DNA of 64,000 nt from Terrisporobacter vanillatitrophus (lineage in GTDB: Bacteria; Bacillota; Clostridia; Peptostreptococcales; Peptostreptococcaceae): NCBI RefSeq assembly GCF_051148895.1, contig NZ_CP154625.1, forward strand, positions 3,658,001 to 3,722,000. Direction: 5' to 3'. Below the pieces are notes generated by a model. It ran no database searches. It was not told where the DNA came from and was given only the letters and a program-made list of their open reading frames with translations. The translations under genes and the position numbers were made by a program. Positions within the stretch are counted from its first letter, which is position 1; every line of letters starts with the position of its first letter. Shown here in pieces: positions 1 through 7,848 of the stretch.

Positions 1-851
1 ATAGCAAAACTGATAAGGAGGATACAGATAGACAATTCCCTTCTCTAGTATTAGGTGGTATGTCTCATGGTATATCTCCACTAGAAATGGCCTCTGCATA
101 TGGTACACTAGCTAATGGTGGTAATTACATAGAACCTACAGTATTTACTACAATTGAAACTTATGATGGTAACTTAATAGCTAAATCTAATCCACAAGAA
201 AATAGAGTGGTAAGTGAAGATGTAGCTTATGTTATAACTGATATGCTTCAAGCCGTTGTTAAAGAAGGAACTGGTAAAAATGCATCTATAGATAATATGG
301 CTGTTGCAGGTAAAACAGGTACTACTAATGATGCTTTAGACGTTTGGTTTGCTGGTTATACTCCATACTATGTTGGCGCAACATATATAGGTGATGATGC
401 TGGAACAGGAAAACCTAGAGAAAGTGTTATTGGAACAAGTTCTACAGCAGCTGCCCTTTGGTCAAGTGTTATGACTCCTATACACAAAAACCTAACGCCT
501 GTAGAAAGCTTTACTAAACCTGACGGTGTTTATTTTACTAAAATAAATCCAGTAGATGGTGGAACTTCATCTTACGGTGTAAATGCTGCATTTATTGAAG
601 GAACATATCCTAAACGTGCAACTACTCAGGCACCTCCAGTTCAAGAGAAAGAGCCTGATGAAGAAAGTCCAAATACTGATAATGCTGGAGATGGGGATAA
701 TCCTCCAGACGAAGACAATACAGAAAAACCAGAAGAACCAACACCTCCTGAAGATACAGGTGGTAATAATACTGATGGAGGCAATGAAGATAACTCAGGA
801 AATAAACCAGTAGATAATACAACAGAAGGTACTGATCAAGTTAATGAGTAA
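1..851 (+). CDS. Penicillin-binding protein, class A type, C-terminal part (5' end outside window)
   Basis: The reading frame is open from the window edge, so the gene begins upstream and only the last part of the transpeptidase domain is seen. The text around 'HGISPLEMASAYGTLANGG' and the KTG box in 'VAGKTGTTNDALDVWFAGY' are typical of the penicillin-binding domain of PBP1A-like enzymes, which cross-link peptidoglycan outside the membrane. After the domain comes a tail of roughly 60 residues rich in Pro, Glu, Asp, Asn, Gly and Thr, strongly acidic and probably disordered. The gene ends at an intrinsic terminator and converges on spoVAE. The glycosyltransferase half is inferred, not seen. Confidence 0.9.
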   Translation, partial: SKTDKEDTDRQFPSLVLGGMSHGISPLEMASAYGTLANGGNYIEPTVFTTIETYDGNLIAKSNPQENRVVSEDVAYVITDMLQAVVKEGTGKNASIDNMAVAGKTGTTNDALDVWFAGYTPYYVGATYIGDDAGTGKPRESVIGTSSTAAALWSSVMTPIHKNLTPVESFTKPDGVYFTKINPVDGGTSSYGVNAAFIEGTYPKRATTQAPPVQEKEPDEESPNTDNAGDGDNPPDEDNTEKPEEPTPPEDTGGNNTDGGNEDNSGNKPVDNTTEGTDQVNE

Positions 852-861
852 ATAGATAAAT

Positions 862-894
862 AAAAACTTCCTTAGTAATAAGGAAGTTTTTTTA
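862..894 (+). terminator. Intrinsic terminator, probably bidirectional
   Basis: A hairpin with arms AAAACTTCCTTA / TAAGGAAGTTTT is followed by a T-run. It closes the penicillin-binding protein gene and, read on the other strand, lies just past the spoVAE stop. Confidence 0.85.
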
Positions 895-1257
895 TCATGG
901 TTTTGTTTTAGGATTAAATATTACAGATATTACATAACCAAAGAATATGGCAGCTGCCACACCTCCAGCTGTAGCACTTACACCTCCTGTAAATACCCCT
1001 AAAAGTCCATCTGTTTCTATTCCTTTCATAACTCCTTTTGCCAATGAATATCCAAATCCTATTATAGGTACTGTTGCACCTGAACCTCCAAAGTTAACTA
1101 TAGGCTCATATACTCCTAAAAATGTTAAAATAGCGCCTAAACTTACATAAGTAACCATTACATAAGGGGTCTGCATCTTAAAATAATCCATCATTATTTG
1201 GGCTATTACGCATATTAGCCCACCAACTATAAATACTTTTATATAATCTAATAACAT
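895..1257 (-). CDS. spoVAE: Stage V sporulation protein AE (SpoVAE)
   Basis: A protein of 120 residues, nearly all hydrophobic, with about four membrane segments and the family stretch 'GGSGATVPIIGFG' near the middle. It matches the short SpoVAE (SpoVAEb) form. SpoVA proteins form the inner spore membrane channel that takes up dipicolinic acid during sporulation and releases it in germination. An AGGAGG sequence lies 8 bases before the ATG. The gene begins 12 bases after spoVAD. With spoVAC and spoVAD it makes the minimal three-gene spoVA set known from C. difficile; spoVAA, AB and AF are absent here. Confidence 0.93.
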   Translation of the reverse strand: MLLDYIKVFIVGGLICVIAQIMMDYFKMQTPYVMVTYVSLGAILTFLGVYEPIVNFGGSGATVPIIGFGYSLAKGVMKGIETDGLLGVFTGGVSATAGGVAAAIFFGYVISVIFNPKTKP

Positions 1258-1269
1258 AAGTCATACCTC

Positions 1270-2283
1270 CTATTCATTTACAATTACCACACCATGAGCT
1301 ACTGATGGTATAGTTTGCTTTTGAAGTGTACTTGTTGGAGATAATAAAGCACCTGTTGATACAAGCATAACTTTATTAAATTCTTTTTTAAGTAATTTAT
1401 CGTATATATATGAACAAAATACTGTGGCTGAACATCCACATCCACTTCCACCACAGTGCACATCTTGCTCTTCCAAATTAAAAATTTCCACTCCACAATC
1501 TGTGTATACTTTTGATATATCTAACTTCATTTCTTTTAATAAATCTATTACTATTTGTTTTCCAAGTTTACCTAAATCACCTGTAGCTATAATATCAAAA
1601 CTATTAGGATCATCTTTTGTATCTTGAAAATATGAATATATGGTATCTATTGCTGCTGGAGCCATTGCAGCACCCATATTATTTCCATCGTCAATTCCCT
1701 TATCTATAACCTTTCCAGGTATAATATATTTTATTTTAGGCCCTTTACCATCTTTGGTAAGCAAAACACTACCAGCACCTGTAACTGTCCATTGAGCTGT
1801 CATTGGTTTTTGATTACCTAGTTCTAAAGGAAATCTAAATTGTCTCTCTGCCGTACAGTAGTGACTGGAAGTTCCGCATAGTACATACTTAGCATATTCT
1901 CCGTCTATGGCCATAGAACCTAAACACAGTCCCTCTGACATGGTAGAACAAGCACCATATATACCAAAAAAAGGTATACCCAATTCTCTAGCTGCAAAAG
2001 ACGCTGGAAATAATTGATTTATTAAATCTCCTCCAAATAGAAAGTCCACATCTTCCAATGTTTTATTTGCTTTTTTTACACTCATTTCCATTACAGTTTG
2101 AACCATTTTACTCTCCGCCAATTCCCAAGTTTTCTCACCATATAAATCATCAGACAAAATTAAATCAAATTTATCTTTTAAAGGTCCTTGTCCTTCTTTG
2201 GGGCCTACAATGGAAGAAGCCGCAATAATTGTAGGCATATTATTTAGTTTTATAGTTCTTTTTCCAATTCTTTTTTTATTCAT
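1270..2283 (-). CDS. spoVAD: Stage V sporulation protein AD (SpoVAD), dipicolinate-binding
   Basis: A 337-residue soluble protein of thiolase-like fold. In Bacillus this protein binds dipicolinic acid at the inner membrane of the developing spore; that role is taken from the family. Recognisable stretches include 'IIAASSIVGPKEGQGPL' near the N-terminus, 'FFGIYGACSTMSEGL' and 'CGGSGCGCSATVF'. Full length for the family. The ATG is preceded by AAGGGTG. It sits between spoVAC and spoVAE with short gaps, so the three are most likely co-transcribed in the forespore. Confidence 0.95.
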   Translation of the reverse strand: MNKKRIGKRTIKLNNMPTIIAASSIVGPKEGQGPLKDKFDLILSDDLYGEKTWELAESKMVQTVMEMSVKKANKTLEDVDFLFGGDLINQLFPASFAARELGIPFFGIYGACSTMSEGLCLGSMAIDGEYAKYVLCGTSSHYCTAERQFRFPLELGNQKPMTAQWTVTGAGSVLLTKDGKGPKIKYIIPGKVIDKGIDDGNNMGAAMAPAAIDTIYSYFQDTKDDPNSFDIIATGDLGKLGKQIVIDLLKEMKLDISKVYTDCGVEIFNLEEQDVHCGGSGCGCSATVFCSYIYDKLLKKEFNKVMLVSTGALLSPTSTLQKQTIPSVAHGVVIVNE

Positions 2284-2317
2284 AATTTCACACCCTTAAA
2301 TATCAATTTTTAATTTA

Positions 2318-2776
2318 TTAAAAAATTAATTTAATGAAATAATATAGTAGTCCGCATATTATAGATGATGAAATTCCATATACTAAAACCGGTCCTGCTA
2401 TTTTAAACAAATTTGCTCCTACTCCTGTTACATATCCTTCTTTTTTGAACTCCATAGCTGGAGAAACAATTGAGTTTGCAAAACCTGTTATAGGAATAAT
2501 TGACCCTGCTCCTGCTTTTTTACCTATAAGGTCATAAACACCTAAACCTGTAAGAAAGGATCCTAAAAAAATTAATGTCATTGATGCAGCAGAAGCCGCT
2601 GATAGCTTATCCAAATTAATGATTTTTATATAAAAATCATTAATACCTTGTCCTATACAGCAAATTAATCCTCCTACTAAAAAAGCCATAATACTATTTT
2701 TTAAGTAAGTTGGCTTAGGACTCACTTTTTCTACATATTGTTTATATTCATTTTTATCTGGTTGCTTATTAGGCAT
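2318..2776 (-). CDS. spoVAC: Stage V sporulation protein AC (SpoVAC)
   Basis: A 152-residue membrane protein with about four hydrophobic segments. In Bacillus SpoVAC behaves as a mechanosensitive channel component for dipicolinic acid. The stretch 'GKKAGAGSIIPITGFANS' is the SpoVAC/AE signature. The longest frame begins 13 codons earlier, but a GGAGGG sequence sits just before the ATG at 2776 (protein begins MPNKQPDK), so that start is used. It lies downstream of sigF beyond a terminator hairpin, so it likely has its own forespore promoter (sigma-F or sigma-G); I could not pick one out confidently in the AT-rich gap. Confidence 0.94.
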   Translation of the reverse strand: MPNKQPDKNEYKQYVEKVSPKPTYLKNSIMAFLVGGLICCIGQGINDFYIKIINLDKLSAASAASMTLIFLGSFLTGLGVYDLIGKKAGAGSIIPITGFANSIVSPAMEFKKEGYVTGVGANLFKIAGPVLVYGISSSIICGLLYYFIKLIF

Positions 2777-2869
2777 ATATTTTTCCCTCCAATTTTTATA
2801 AAGAATCAAATGCAATATATATTTATTATTTGAAAAAAATTAAAAAATAAACTAAATATTTCTATAATC

Positions 2870-2905
2870 AAAAAAGCTCCTTTGATTTTTCAAAGGAACT
2901 TTTTT
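2870..2905 (-). terminator. Intrinsic terminator after sigF
   Basis: Read on the minus strand, AAAAAAGTTCCTTTGA pairs across a short loop with TCAAAGGAGCTTTTTT. The hairpin ends about ten bases beyond the sigF stop and separates the spoIIA operon from spoVAC. Confidence 0.85.
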
Positions 2906-2914
2906 GTATTTAAA

Positions 2915-3679
2915 TTAACTTATATAAGATTTTAATTTTAATAAAACTTTTTTCTCTATTCTTGAAACTTGAACTTGAGATATTTTTAAAATTTCTCCAA
3001 TTTCACTTTGAGTTTTATCTTCAAAATATCTAAGCATAATTATCTGTCTTTCTCTTTTTTCTAGTTTTCCTAGTACTTCTTTTAACAATATATTATCTAT
3101 TACTTTTTCTTCGTTATTTTCTTCTTTCAAACTAATTTTATCTATTAAACAAATTGGAGAACCTTCTTCCTCATGTATTACTCCATGTAAATACTCTACA
3201 GAGAAATTTGCTTCCATTGCCATTACTAAATCTTCCTTTTCTACCTCTAGTTCTTTTGCGATTTCCTCAACCGTTGGTTCTCTGCCAAATTTTTTTGTTA
3301 AAGCTTCTCCTTGCGCTTTTGCTTTTATTGCTAATTGTTTAAGTGATCTAGATACTTTCACCATTCCATCATCTCTTAAGTATCTTTTTATTTCTCCAAG
3401 AATCATAGGTACAGCATATGTAGAAAACTTAACATTAAATGTTGGATCAAACTTATATATAGCCTTTATTAGTCCTATAGAACCTAATTGATATAAGTCA
3501 TCTCTCTCATATCCTATATTAGAAAATTTAGATACAACACTTCTGACTAATCCCAAGTTGTTTGATATGAGCACTTCCTTAGCTTCTTCGTCACCATTTT
3601 GAGCTTTTTCTAGTAATTCTAAGGTTTCTTCATGACTAAGTAAGTGTCTTTTTTCTTCTTTTTTAGCAACTACACTCAT
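2915..3679 (-). CDS. sigF: RNA polymerase sporulation sigma factor SigF
   Basis: A 254-residue sigma-70 family factor, the first forespore-specific sigma of endospore formers. Region 2 is seen around 'DDLYQLGSIGLIKAIYKFD' and 'FSTYAVPMILGEIKRYLRDD'. Region 4 is at the C-terminus, with the helix-turn-helix around 'KTQSEIGEILKISQVQVSRIEK'. A longer frame starts at a TTG two codons upstream, but the AGAGG element is spaced 7 bases from the ATG at 3679. Third gene of spoIIAA-spoIIAB-sigF, 26 bases after spoIIAB. Activity is expected to be held by SpoIIAB and released by dephosphorylated SpoIIAA. Confidence 0.97.
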   Translation of the reverse strand: MSVVAKKEEKRHLLSHEETLELLEKAQNGDEEAKEVLISNNLGLVRSVVSKFSNIGYERDDLYQLGSIGLIKAIYKFDPTFNVKFSTYAVPMILGEIKRYLRDDGMVKVSRSLKQLAIKAKAQGEALTKKFGREPTVEEIAKELEVEKEDLVMAMEANFSVEYLHGVIHEEEGSPICLIDKISLKEENNEEKVIDNILLKEVLGKLEKRERQIIMLRYFEDKTQSEIGEILKISQVQVSRIEKKVLLKLKSYIS

Positions 3680-3705
3680 ATTCAAACCTCTATTCTTTTT
3701 TGACT

Positions 3706-4134
3706 TTATTTAGGTAATTCTATAGTTTTAGTCATCACTACCTTAGTTCCTTCTCCCTTTATAGAAACCACATCTAAGCTATCCATAAAACTTTCCATAA
3801 ATGAAAATCCCATACCTGATCTTTCAAGTTCAGGCTTAGATGTATACATAGGTTGCATTGCCTCCTCTACATCTTCTATACCATTTCCTCTATCCTCTAC
3901 AACTACTTTTATTATTCTATCTTCAACTTCACATCTTAAATAAACAAATTTTGAATCATCTTCATCATATCCATGTATAATGGCATTTGTTACTGCTTCT
4001 GATACAGCAGTTTTTATATCTGACAGTTCTTCTATTGTTGGATCTAATTTTGCTGCAAAAGATGCAACAATTACCCTAGATAAACTTTCATTTTCTGATT
4101 TTGCTGAAAACTTAACCTCCAAAATATTACTCAT
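3706..4134 (-). CDS. spoIIAB: Anti-sigma-F factor and SpoIIAA kinase, SpoIIAB
   Basis: A 142-residue GHKL-fold ATPase. The N box is visible as 'AVSEAVTNAIIHGYDE' (about residues 43-58), the G1 box as 'DRGNGI' and the G2 box as 'RSGMGFSFMES'. By family knowledge it binds sigma-F in the predivisional cell and phosphorylates SpoIIAA on serine. Full length. An AGGGGGAAC element precedes the ATG, and the gene lies 21 bases after spoIIAA. Confidence 0.97.
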   Translation of the reverse strand: MSNILEVKFSAKSENESLSRVIVASFAAKLDPTIEELSDIKTAVSEAVTNAIIHGYDEDDSKFVYLRCEVEDRIIKVVVEDRGNGIEDVEEAMQPMYTSKPELERSGMGFSFMESFMDSLDVVSIKGEGTKVVMTKTIELPK

Positions 4135-4155
4135 TCTAAAAGTTCCCCCTTTTAA

Positions 4156-4488
4156 TTAAGAATTTATTGCATCTTCAAAGGTATCATAAATATTAATAAT
4201 TTTGCTCATTCCAGATAAATTGAATAATTTTCTCACTCTAGAATTCATATTTATAACAGATACTTTACCACCATGATTGACTATTTTTTTATATCTTCCA
4301 ATTATTACTCCTATACCAGAAGAATCCATAAAATTTACATATTGAAAGTCAAATATTATATAATCAATTTGTTTCTTCATTAAAATTGAATCTACTTCTT
4401 CTCGAACATCTCTAGCTACATGATGATCAAGTTCAGCAGATAAAATTTCCACTAATAAGATTTTATCTTCAAGATAACATTTAATCAT
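4156..4488 (-). CDS. spoIIAA: Anti-anti-sigma factor SpoIIAA
   Basis: A 110-residue STAS-domain protein. The conserved phosphorylation site is in 'FMDSSGIGVIIGRY' (serines 56-57). The unphosphorylated form displaces SpoIIAB from sigma-F; SpoIIE, not in this window, would remove the phosphate. First gene of the operon, with an AAGGGGGGAAA element before the ATG and a sigma-H-type promoter 35-60 bases upstream. Confidence 0.96.
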   Translation of the reverse strand: MIKCYLEDKILLVEILSAELDHHVARDVREEVDSILMKKQIDYIIFDFQYVNFMDSSGIGVIIGRYKKIVNHGGKVSVINMNSRVRKLFNLSGMSKIINIYDTFEDAINS

Positions 4489-4522
4489 ATATTTCCCCCC
4501 TTACGAAAGATTTACAAATAAT

Positions 4523-4549
4523 CAATTCTAGTAAAGTCTTTTGTATCCT
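4523..4549 (-). promoter_or_regulatory. Sigma-H-type promoter of spoIIAA-spoIIAB-sigF
   Basis: On the minus strand AGGATAC is followed after 14 bases by GAATTG. The Bacillus sigma-H promoter of spoVG has AGGATTT, the same 14-base spacing and GAATTG. Sigma-H control of spoIIA is established in spore formers. Transcription would start about 25-30 bases before the spoIIAA ATG. Confidence 0.75.
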
Positions 4550-4684
4550 TCAATGAAATTTAACTAGTTTTGTTATATTATGTATATTAATAATATTCAA
4601 AACAACATAACAACCTATTATTACCTATATACTATATATTTCCATAATTTACTTATTATATTCTTGTAATTTATATTTTTTAAA

Positions 4685-4862
4685 TAAAAAAGTGCCTAAA
4701 GGTATAAAAATACTCTTAGACACTTGTTACTTACACTAAAGCTATTAAATTTATGATTGATAGACACTTTCTCCAATCCTAGCCACTCTGGTTTTGGTAT
4801 GAATTTTTTATACAACCATTTCTATCTAAATTCGCAGTGGTTGCTCTGCTACACACTATATC
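4685..4862 (-). ncRNA. Candidate structured RNA of unknown class, ending in a terminator
   Basis: The 510-base gap between folT and spoIIAA holds a region of higher GC and heavy self-complementarity. On the minus strand TAG..CCACT near 4850 can pair with AGTGG.CTA near 4783; inside this, TGGT.GTAT pairs with ATAC..ACCA. The region ends in a strong terminator hairpin (4690-4725) with a T-run. AAGTGTCTA occurs twice (4717-4725 and 4761-4769), and both copies can pair with the 3' arm TAGGCACTT. It does not match the T-box, SAM, TPP, purine, lysine or c-di-GMP consensus I know. It could be a free-standing RNA or a leader-type element; no promoter is assigned with confidence. Confidence 0.45.
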
Positions 4863-4999
4863 CTGATTATGTCATTACTTAATAAAGTTTAACAGTTATA
4901 TCACTTTTAAGTAAACTATCTACTACATCTATTACTAAATTATTTGATATAATTAATTTTCTATTGTTTGCATTTAAAATTTAAAATATAATTAAAAAA

Positions 5000-5515
5000 T
5001 TAAGCATGTGATACTTTCACAAATTTTATTACAACTTTTTTCCATATGATTCCTATGATAATTGTTTGTAATGGTATCATAAGAGCTGCTTTTATTATAC
5101 GAGTTGGTAATAATGCTAAATACCCTTTACCCATGATTATAGATAGCCAATAAGTATCTAATCCTAAATTTAAAACAAAACATACAGTTAAAACTGCACC
5201 TATTATCCTAGGCCATGTTATTGGCTTATTATGTAAAAATACTCCGTATACTATTCCTGTTAAAAATGCTGTTAATGTGAATCCAGGGAAAAATGCTCCC
5301 GTTGGAAATAAGGCAACTCCTAAAAGATCCCCTATTGTATAGGCTATACCAGCACTCAATGGCCCATACATCATTGCTATTACTGCAATTGGTAAGAATC
5401 CAAATCCTATTCTAACTATTGGTGTTTGTATAGAACAGAATCTTGTTAAAATAATCTCTATTGCTATTAACAAACTTATTTGTATTAATTTTTTTACATC
5501 AAATTTATTATCCAT
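5000..5515 (-). CDS. folT: ECF transporter S component, folate type (FolT)
   Basis: A 171-residue integral membrane protein with about six hydrophobic segments. The stretch 'RIGFGFLPIAVIAMMYGPLSAG' and the later 'GDLLGVALFPTGAFFPGFTL' are characteristic of the folate-specific S component. The S component captures folate and docks on a shared EcfT-EcfA-EcfA' module, which is not in this window. Start: ATG with AGGAGGAAATTT before it. It stands alone, with long non-coding stretches on both sides. Folate uptake suits an organism that runs a tetrahydrofolate C1 pathway, but that link is inference. Confidence 0.85.
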   Translation of the reverse strand: MDNKFDVKKLIQISLLIAIEIILTRFCSIQTPIVRIGFGFLPIAVIAMMYGPLSAGIAYTIGDLLGVALFPTGAFFPGFTLTAFLTGIVYGVFLHNKPITWPRIIGAVLTVCFVLNLGLDTYWLSIIMGKGYLALLPTRIIKAALMIPLQTIIIGIIWKKVVIKFVKVSHA

Positions 5516-5974
5516 AAATTTCCTCCTATTTTAGCTAGACACATAAATAAGTGATCCATGTGTATGGAGGTATTAAAAATGATAATTATTTTATTTGATT
5601 GTACTGCTACTTATCATTAATTTAATATAGTCTATCTTTCTAATTTAAATAACTATCAGATTTAAATAAATATAAAAGTGTTATATTTATTTAAAATAAG
5701 TAAAATAATTTGTTATTATAATTATCACAATACTTCTGACTAAATTTGTAATGTCGATAGAATTGCATTTTAAAAGGAATGGATGTCTCCTCTTTTAACG
5801 TCCTTCTTCTAATGTCATTAAGTGGTGTATAGCCTTTGTATACATACAAATAGGAAAGATTTCATATTATGATAATTGTGTTAACATCTCATCTAAATTA
5901 TATCATAAACATATACAGTTTGTATTATATATATCAACAACTAAAGTTATAAATTTATTCATGTTTATATTCAT
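5516..5974. other. Long gap upstream of folT; weak hairpins only
   Basis: About 460 bases without a credible gene. Near the start codon is only the RBS of folT. A hairpin GGACGT / ACATCC (minus strand, 5781-5803) encloses an AGAGGAG loop. I looked for a tetrahydrofolate riboswitch, common before folT in Clostridia, and did not find its conserved segments. An unrecognised leader remains possible. Confidence 0.4.
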
Positions 5975-6012
5975 AAAAAAAGTAACTTAATTTATTAAAT
6001 TAAGTTACTTTC
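5975..6012 (-). terminator. Intrinsic terminator after the DEAD-box helicase
   Basis: On the minus strand AAAGTAACTTAATTTA pairs with TAAATTAAGTTACTTT and runs into a T-run, 17 bases after the helicase stop codon. Confidence 0.9.
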
Positions 6013-6028
6013 ATTTATATTATTTATA

Positions 6029-7678
6029 TTATTTTTTTCTTGTATTAGCTTTTTCTATATTAATTTTATTACCTTTAATTTTTATATTTTTCATTTTATC
6101 TAATACTTTTTTTGCATTTTCTTTTGGAACTTCTACAAAAGTATATTTATCATATATGTCTATAGTTCCGACTAATTTACCTGGTATTCCAGCTTCCCCT
6201 GCTATAGCACCAACTACATCTTTAGCCTGTACTCTTTGGTTTTTACCAACATTTATAAATAATCTTACCATTCCAGCCTCAGCACTTCTACTACGCTTTC
6301 TATCGCCCCTATCTCTATCTTTACGATCTCTTCTTCCAGATTCATCTCTGTAGCTTGACTTTTCTTCTATTATTTCTTGTTTTTCTTCATCACCTAAAGC
6401 AAGTTTAACAAGAGCAGCTGCTATTTCTATAGCTTCTAATCCTTCTTCTTCACAAAGATTTTCCAGCCATTGAGTTTGCTTAGATAAGTTACTTTCTTTT
6501 ATTGTTTCCTTAACTTCTTTGAAGAATGCAGTTACTTTCTTTTCCTCAACATCAGCTATTGTTGGTATATCATGTCTAACTAATTTAGATTTTGTATATC
6601 TTTCGATATCTTTCATTTTTCTTACTTCTTTTCCAAATACAAATGAGAAAGATATACCTTCTCTACCAGCACGACCAGTTCTACCGATTCTGTGTACATA
6701 ATATTCTTCGTCTTGTGGAAGGTCATAGTTAAATACTGCTTCAACATCATCAACATCTATCCCTCTAGCTGCAACATCTGTAGCAACAAGTATATCTATT
6801 GTCCCCTGTCTAAACTTATCCATTACTATATCTCTTTGAGTTTGCTTTAAATCTCCGTGAAGAGCATCTGCAAAGTATCCTCTTGCTTGTAATTCACTAA
6901 CTAACTCATCAGAGCCTCTTTTTGTATTACAGAATACTACTGATAATTTTGGATTATATACATCTACTAATCTGCATAATACTTCTAATTTATTAGCTCT
7001 TCTTGTTTCTATATAGTACTGTTTTATATTTGGTACTGTAAGTTCTTTTCTCACGATTTTTATTAACTGAGGATCATCTTGATATTTTTTAGTTAGGTCT
7101 AATATTTCTTTTGACATTGTTGCTGAGAAGAATGTCGTTTGTCTTTCACTTGGAGTTTGCTCAAGTATTAGCTCAATATCTTCTCTGAATCCCATATCTA
7201 ACATTTCATCCGCTTCATCAAGAACTAACATTTTCACTTCGCCCATTTTTAGAGTTCTACGATTTATATGGTCTATAACACGCCCTGGTGTTCCTATTAC
7301 AACTTGTACTCCGCTCTTTAATGATTTTATTTGTCTATCTATTGGTTGCCCGCCGTAAACTGGAAGTGTCTTTATACCACTTTTATATTTACCTAATTTT
7401 TTCATTTCACTAGAAACTTGAATTGCAAGTTCTCTTGTAGGACATAATACTACCGCCTGTACACTTTTTTTATTAGGATCTACCATGTCTAGTACTGGTA
7501 TAGAGAAAGCTGCCGTCTTTCCTGTTCCTGTTTGTGCTTGTCCTATAACATCTTTTCCTGTTAAAATTACTGGTATAGATTGAGCTTGAATTGGAGATGG
7601 CTCCTCAAACCCTAGTTCCGCTACTGATCTTTTTATCTCTTCACTTATTGGTAAATCTTCAAATTTTATTATATTCAT
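6029..7678 (-). CDS. DEAD-box ATP-dependent RNA helicase with DbpA-type RNA-binding domain
   Basis: A 549-residue helicase. The Q motif 'GFEEPSPIQ' is at 23-31, motif I 'AQTGTGKT' at 48-55, DEAD at 154-157, 'SAT' follows, and 'HRIGRTGR' closes the second RecA-like domain. A linker rich in Arg, Asp and Lys at about 437-465 leads to a C-terminal domain ('MVRLFINVGKNQRVQAKDVVGAI') that resembles the DbpA/YxiN RNA-binding domain, which in those proteins recognises 23S rRNA. A role in 50S ribosome assembly or cold-related RNA unwinding is likely; exact orthology (DbpA, DeaD or CshA) is open. ATG with AAAGGAAAT upstream; transcribed alone, closed by a terminator. Confidence 0.93.
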   Translation of the reverse strand: MNIIKFEDLPISEEIKRSVAELGFEEPSPIQAQSIPVILTGKDVIGQAQTGTGKTAAFSIPVLDMVDPNKKSVQAVVLCPTRELAIQVSSEMKKLGKYKSGIKTLPVYGGQPIDRQIKSLKSGVQVVIGTPGRVIDHINRRTLKMGEVKMLVLDEADEMLDMGFREDIELILEQTPSERQTTFFSATMSKEILDLTKKYQDDPQLIKIVRKELTVPNIKQYYIETRRANKLEVLCRLVDVYNPKLSVVFCNTKRGSDELVSELQARGYFADALHGDLKQTQRDIVMDKFRQGTIDILVATDVAARGIDVDDVEAVFNYDLPQDEEYYVHRIGRTGRAGREGISFSFVFGKEVRKMKDIERYTKSKLVRHDIPTIADVEEKKVTAFFKEVKETIKESNLSKQTQWLENLCEEEGLEAIEIAAALVKLALGDEEKQEIIEEKSSYRDESGRRDRKDRDRGDRKRSRSAEAGMVRLFINVGKNQRVQAKDVVGAIAGEAGIPGKLVGTIDIYDKYTFVEVPKENAKKVLDKMKNIKIKGNKINIEKANTRKK

Positions 7679-7765
7679 AAATTATTTATTTCCTTTCCGT
7701 TATCATAAATATTAACTTTTCTATTATATAGTTTATTTCAATATTATGCAATTATATTTTTACCC

Positions 7766-7824
7766 AAAAATAAGGTCCTATTCAGTTAATCACTTATTTT
7801 CGTAATTATCTAAATAAAACCTTA
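7766..7824 (-). terminator. Long-stem terminator after the Ca/Na antiporter
   Basis: On the minus strand TAAGGTTTTATTTAG can pair over its full length (with G-U pairs) with CTGAATAGGACCTTA, followed by TTTTT. The loop is large, about 24 bases. Confidence 0.6.
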
Positions 7825-7848
7825 TATAAATATGTATAAAATTTATAT

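Noticed and set aside
4740..4862. Reading the folT-spoIIAA gap as a T-box
   Set aside because: CAGAGTGGCTAGG and CCACTGCGAA recall parts of a T-box, but the order is wrong and AGGGTGGNACCGCG is absent.
5516..5974. Tetrahydrofolate riboswitch before folT
   Set aside because: The conserved THF segments were looked for on the minus strand and not found; kept only as an unexplained gap.
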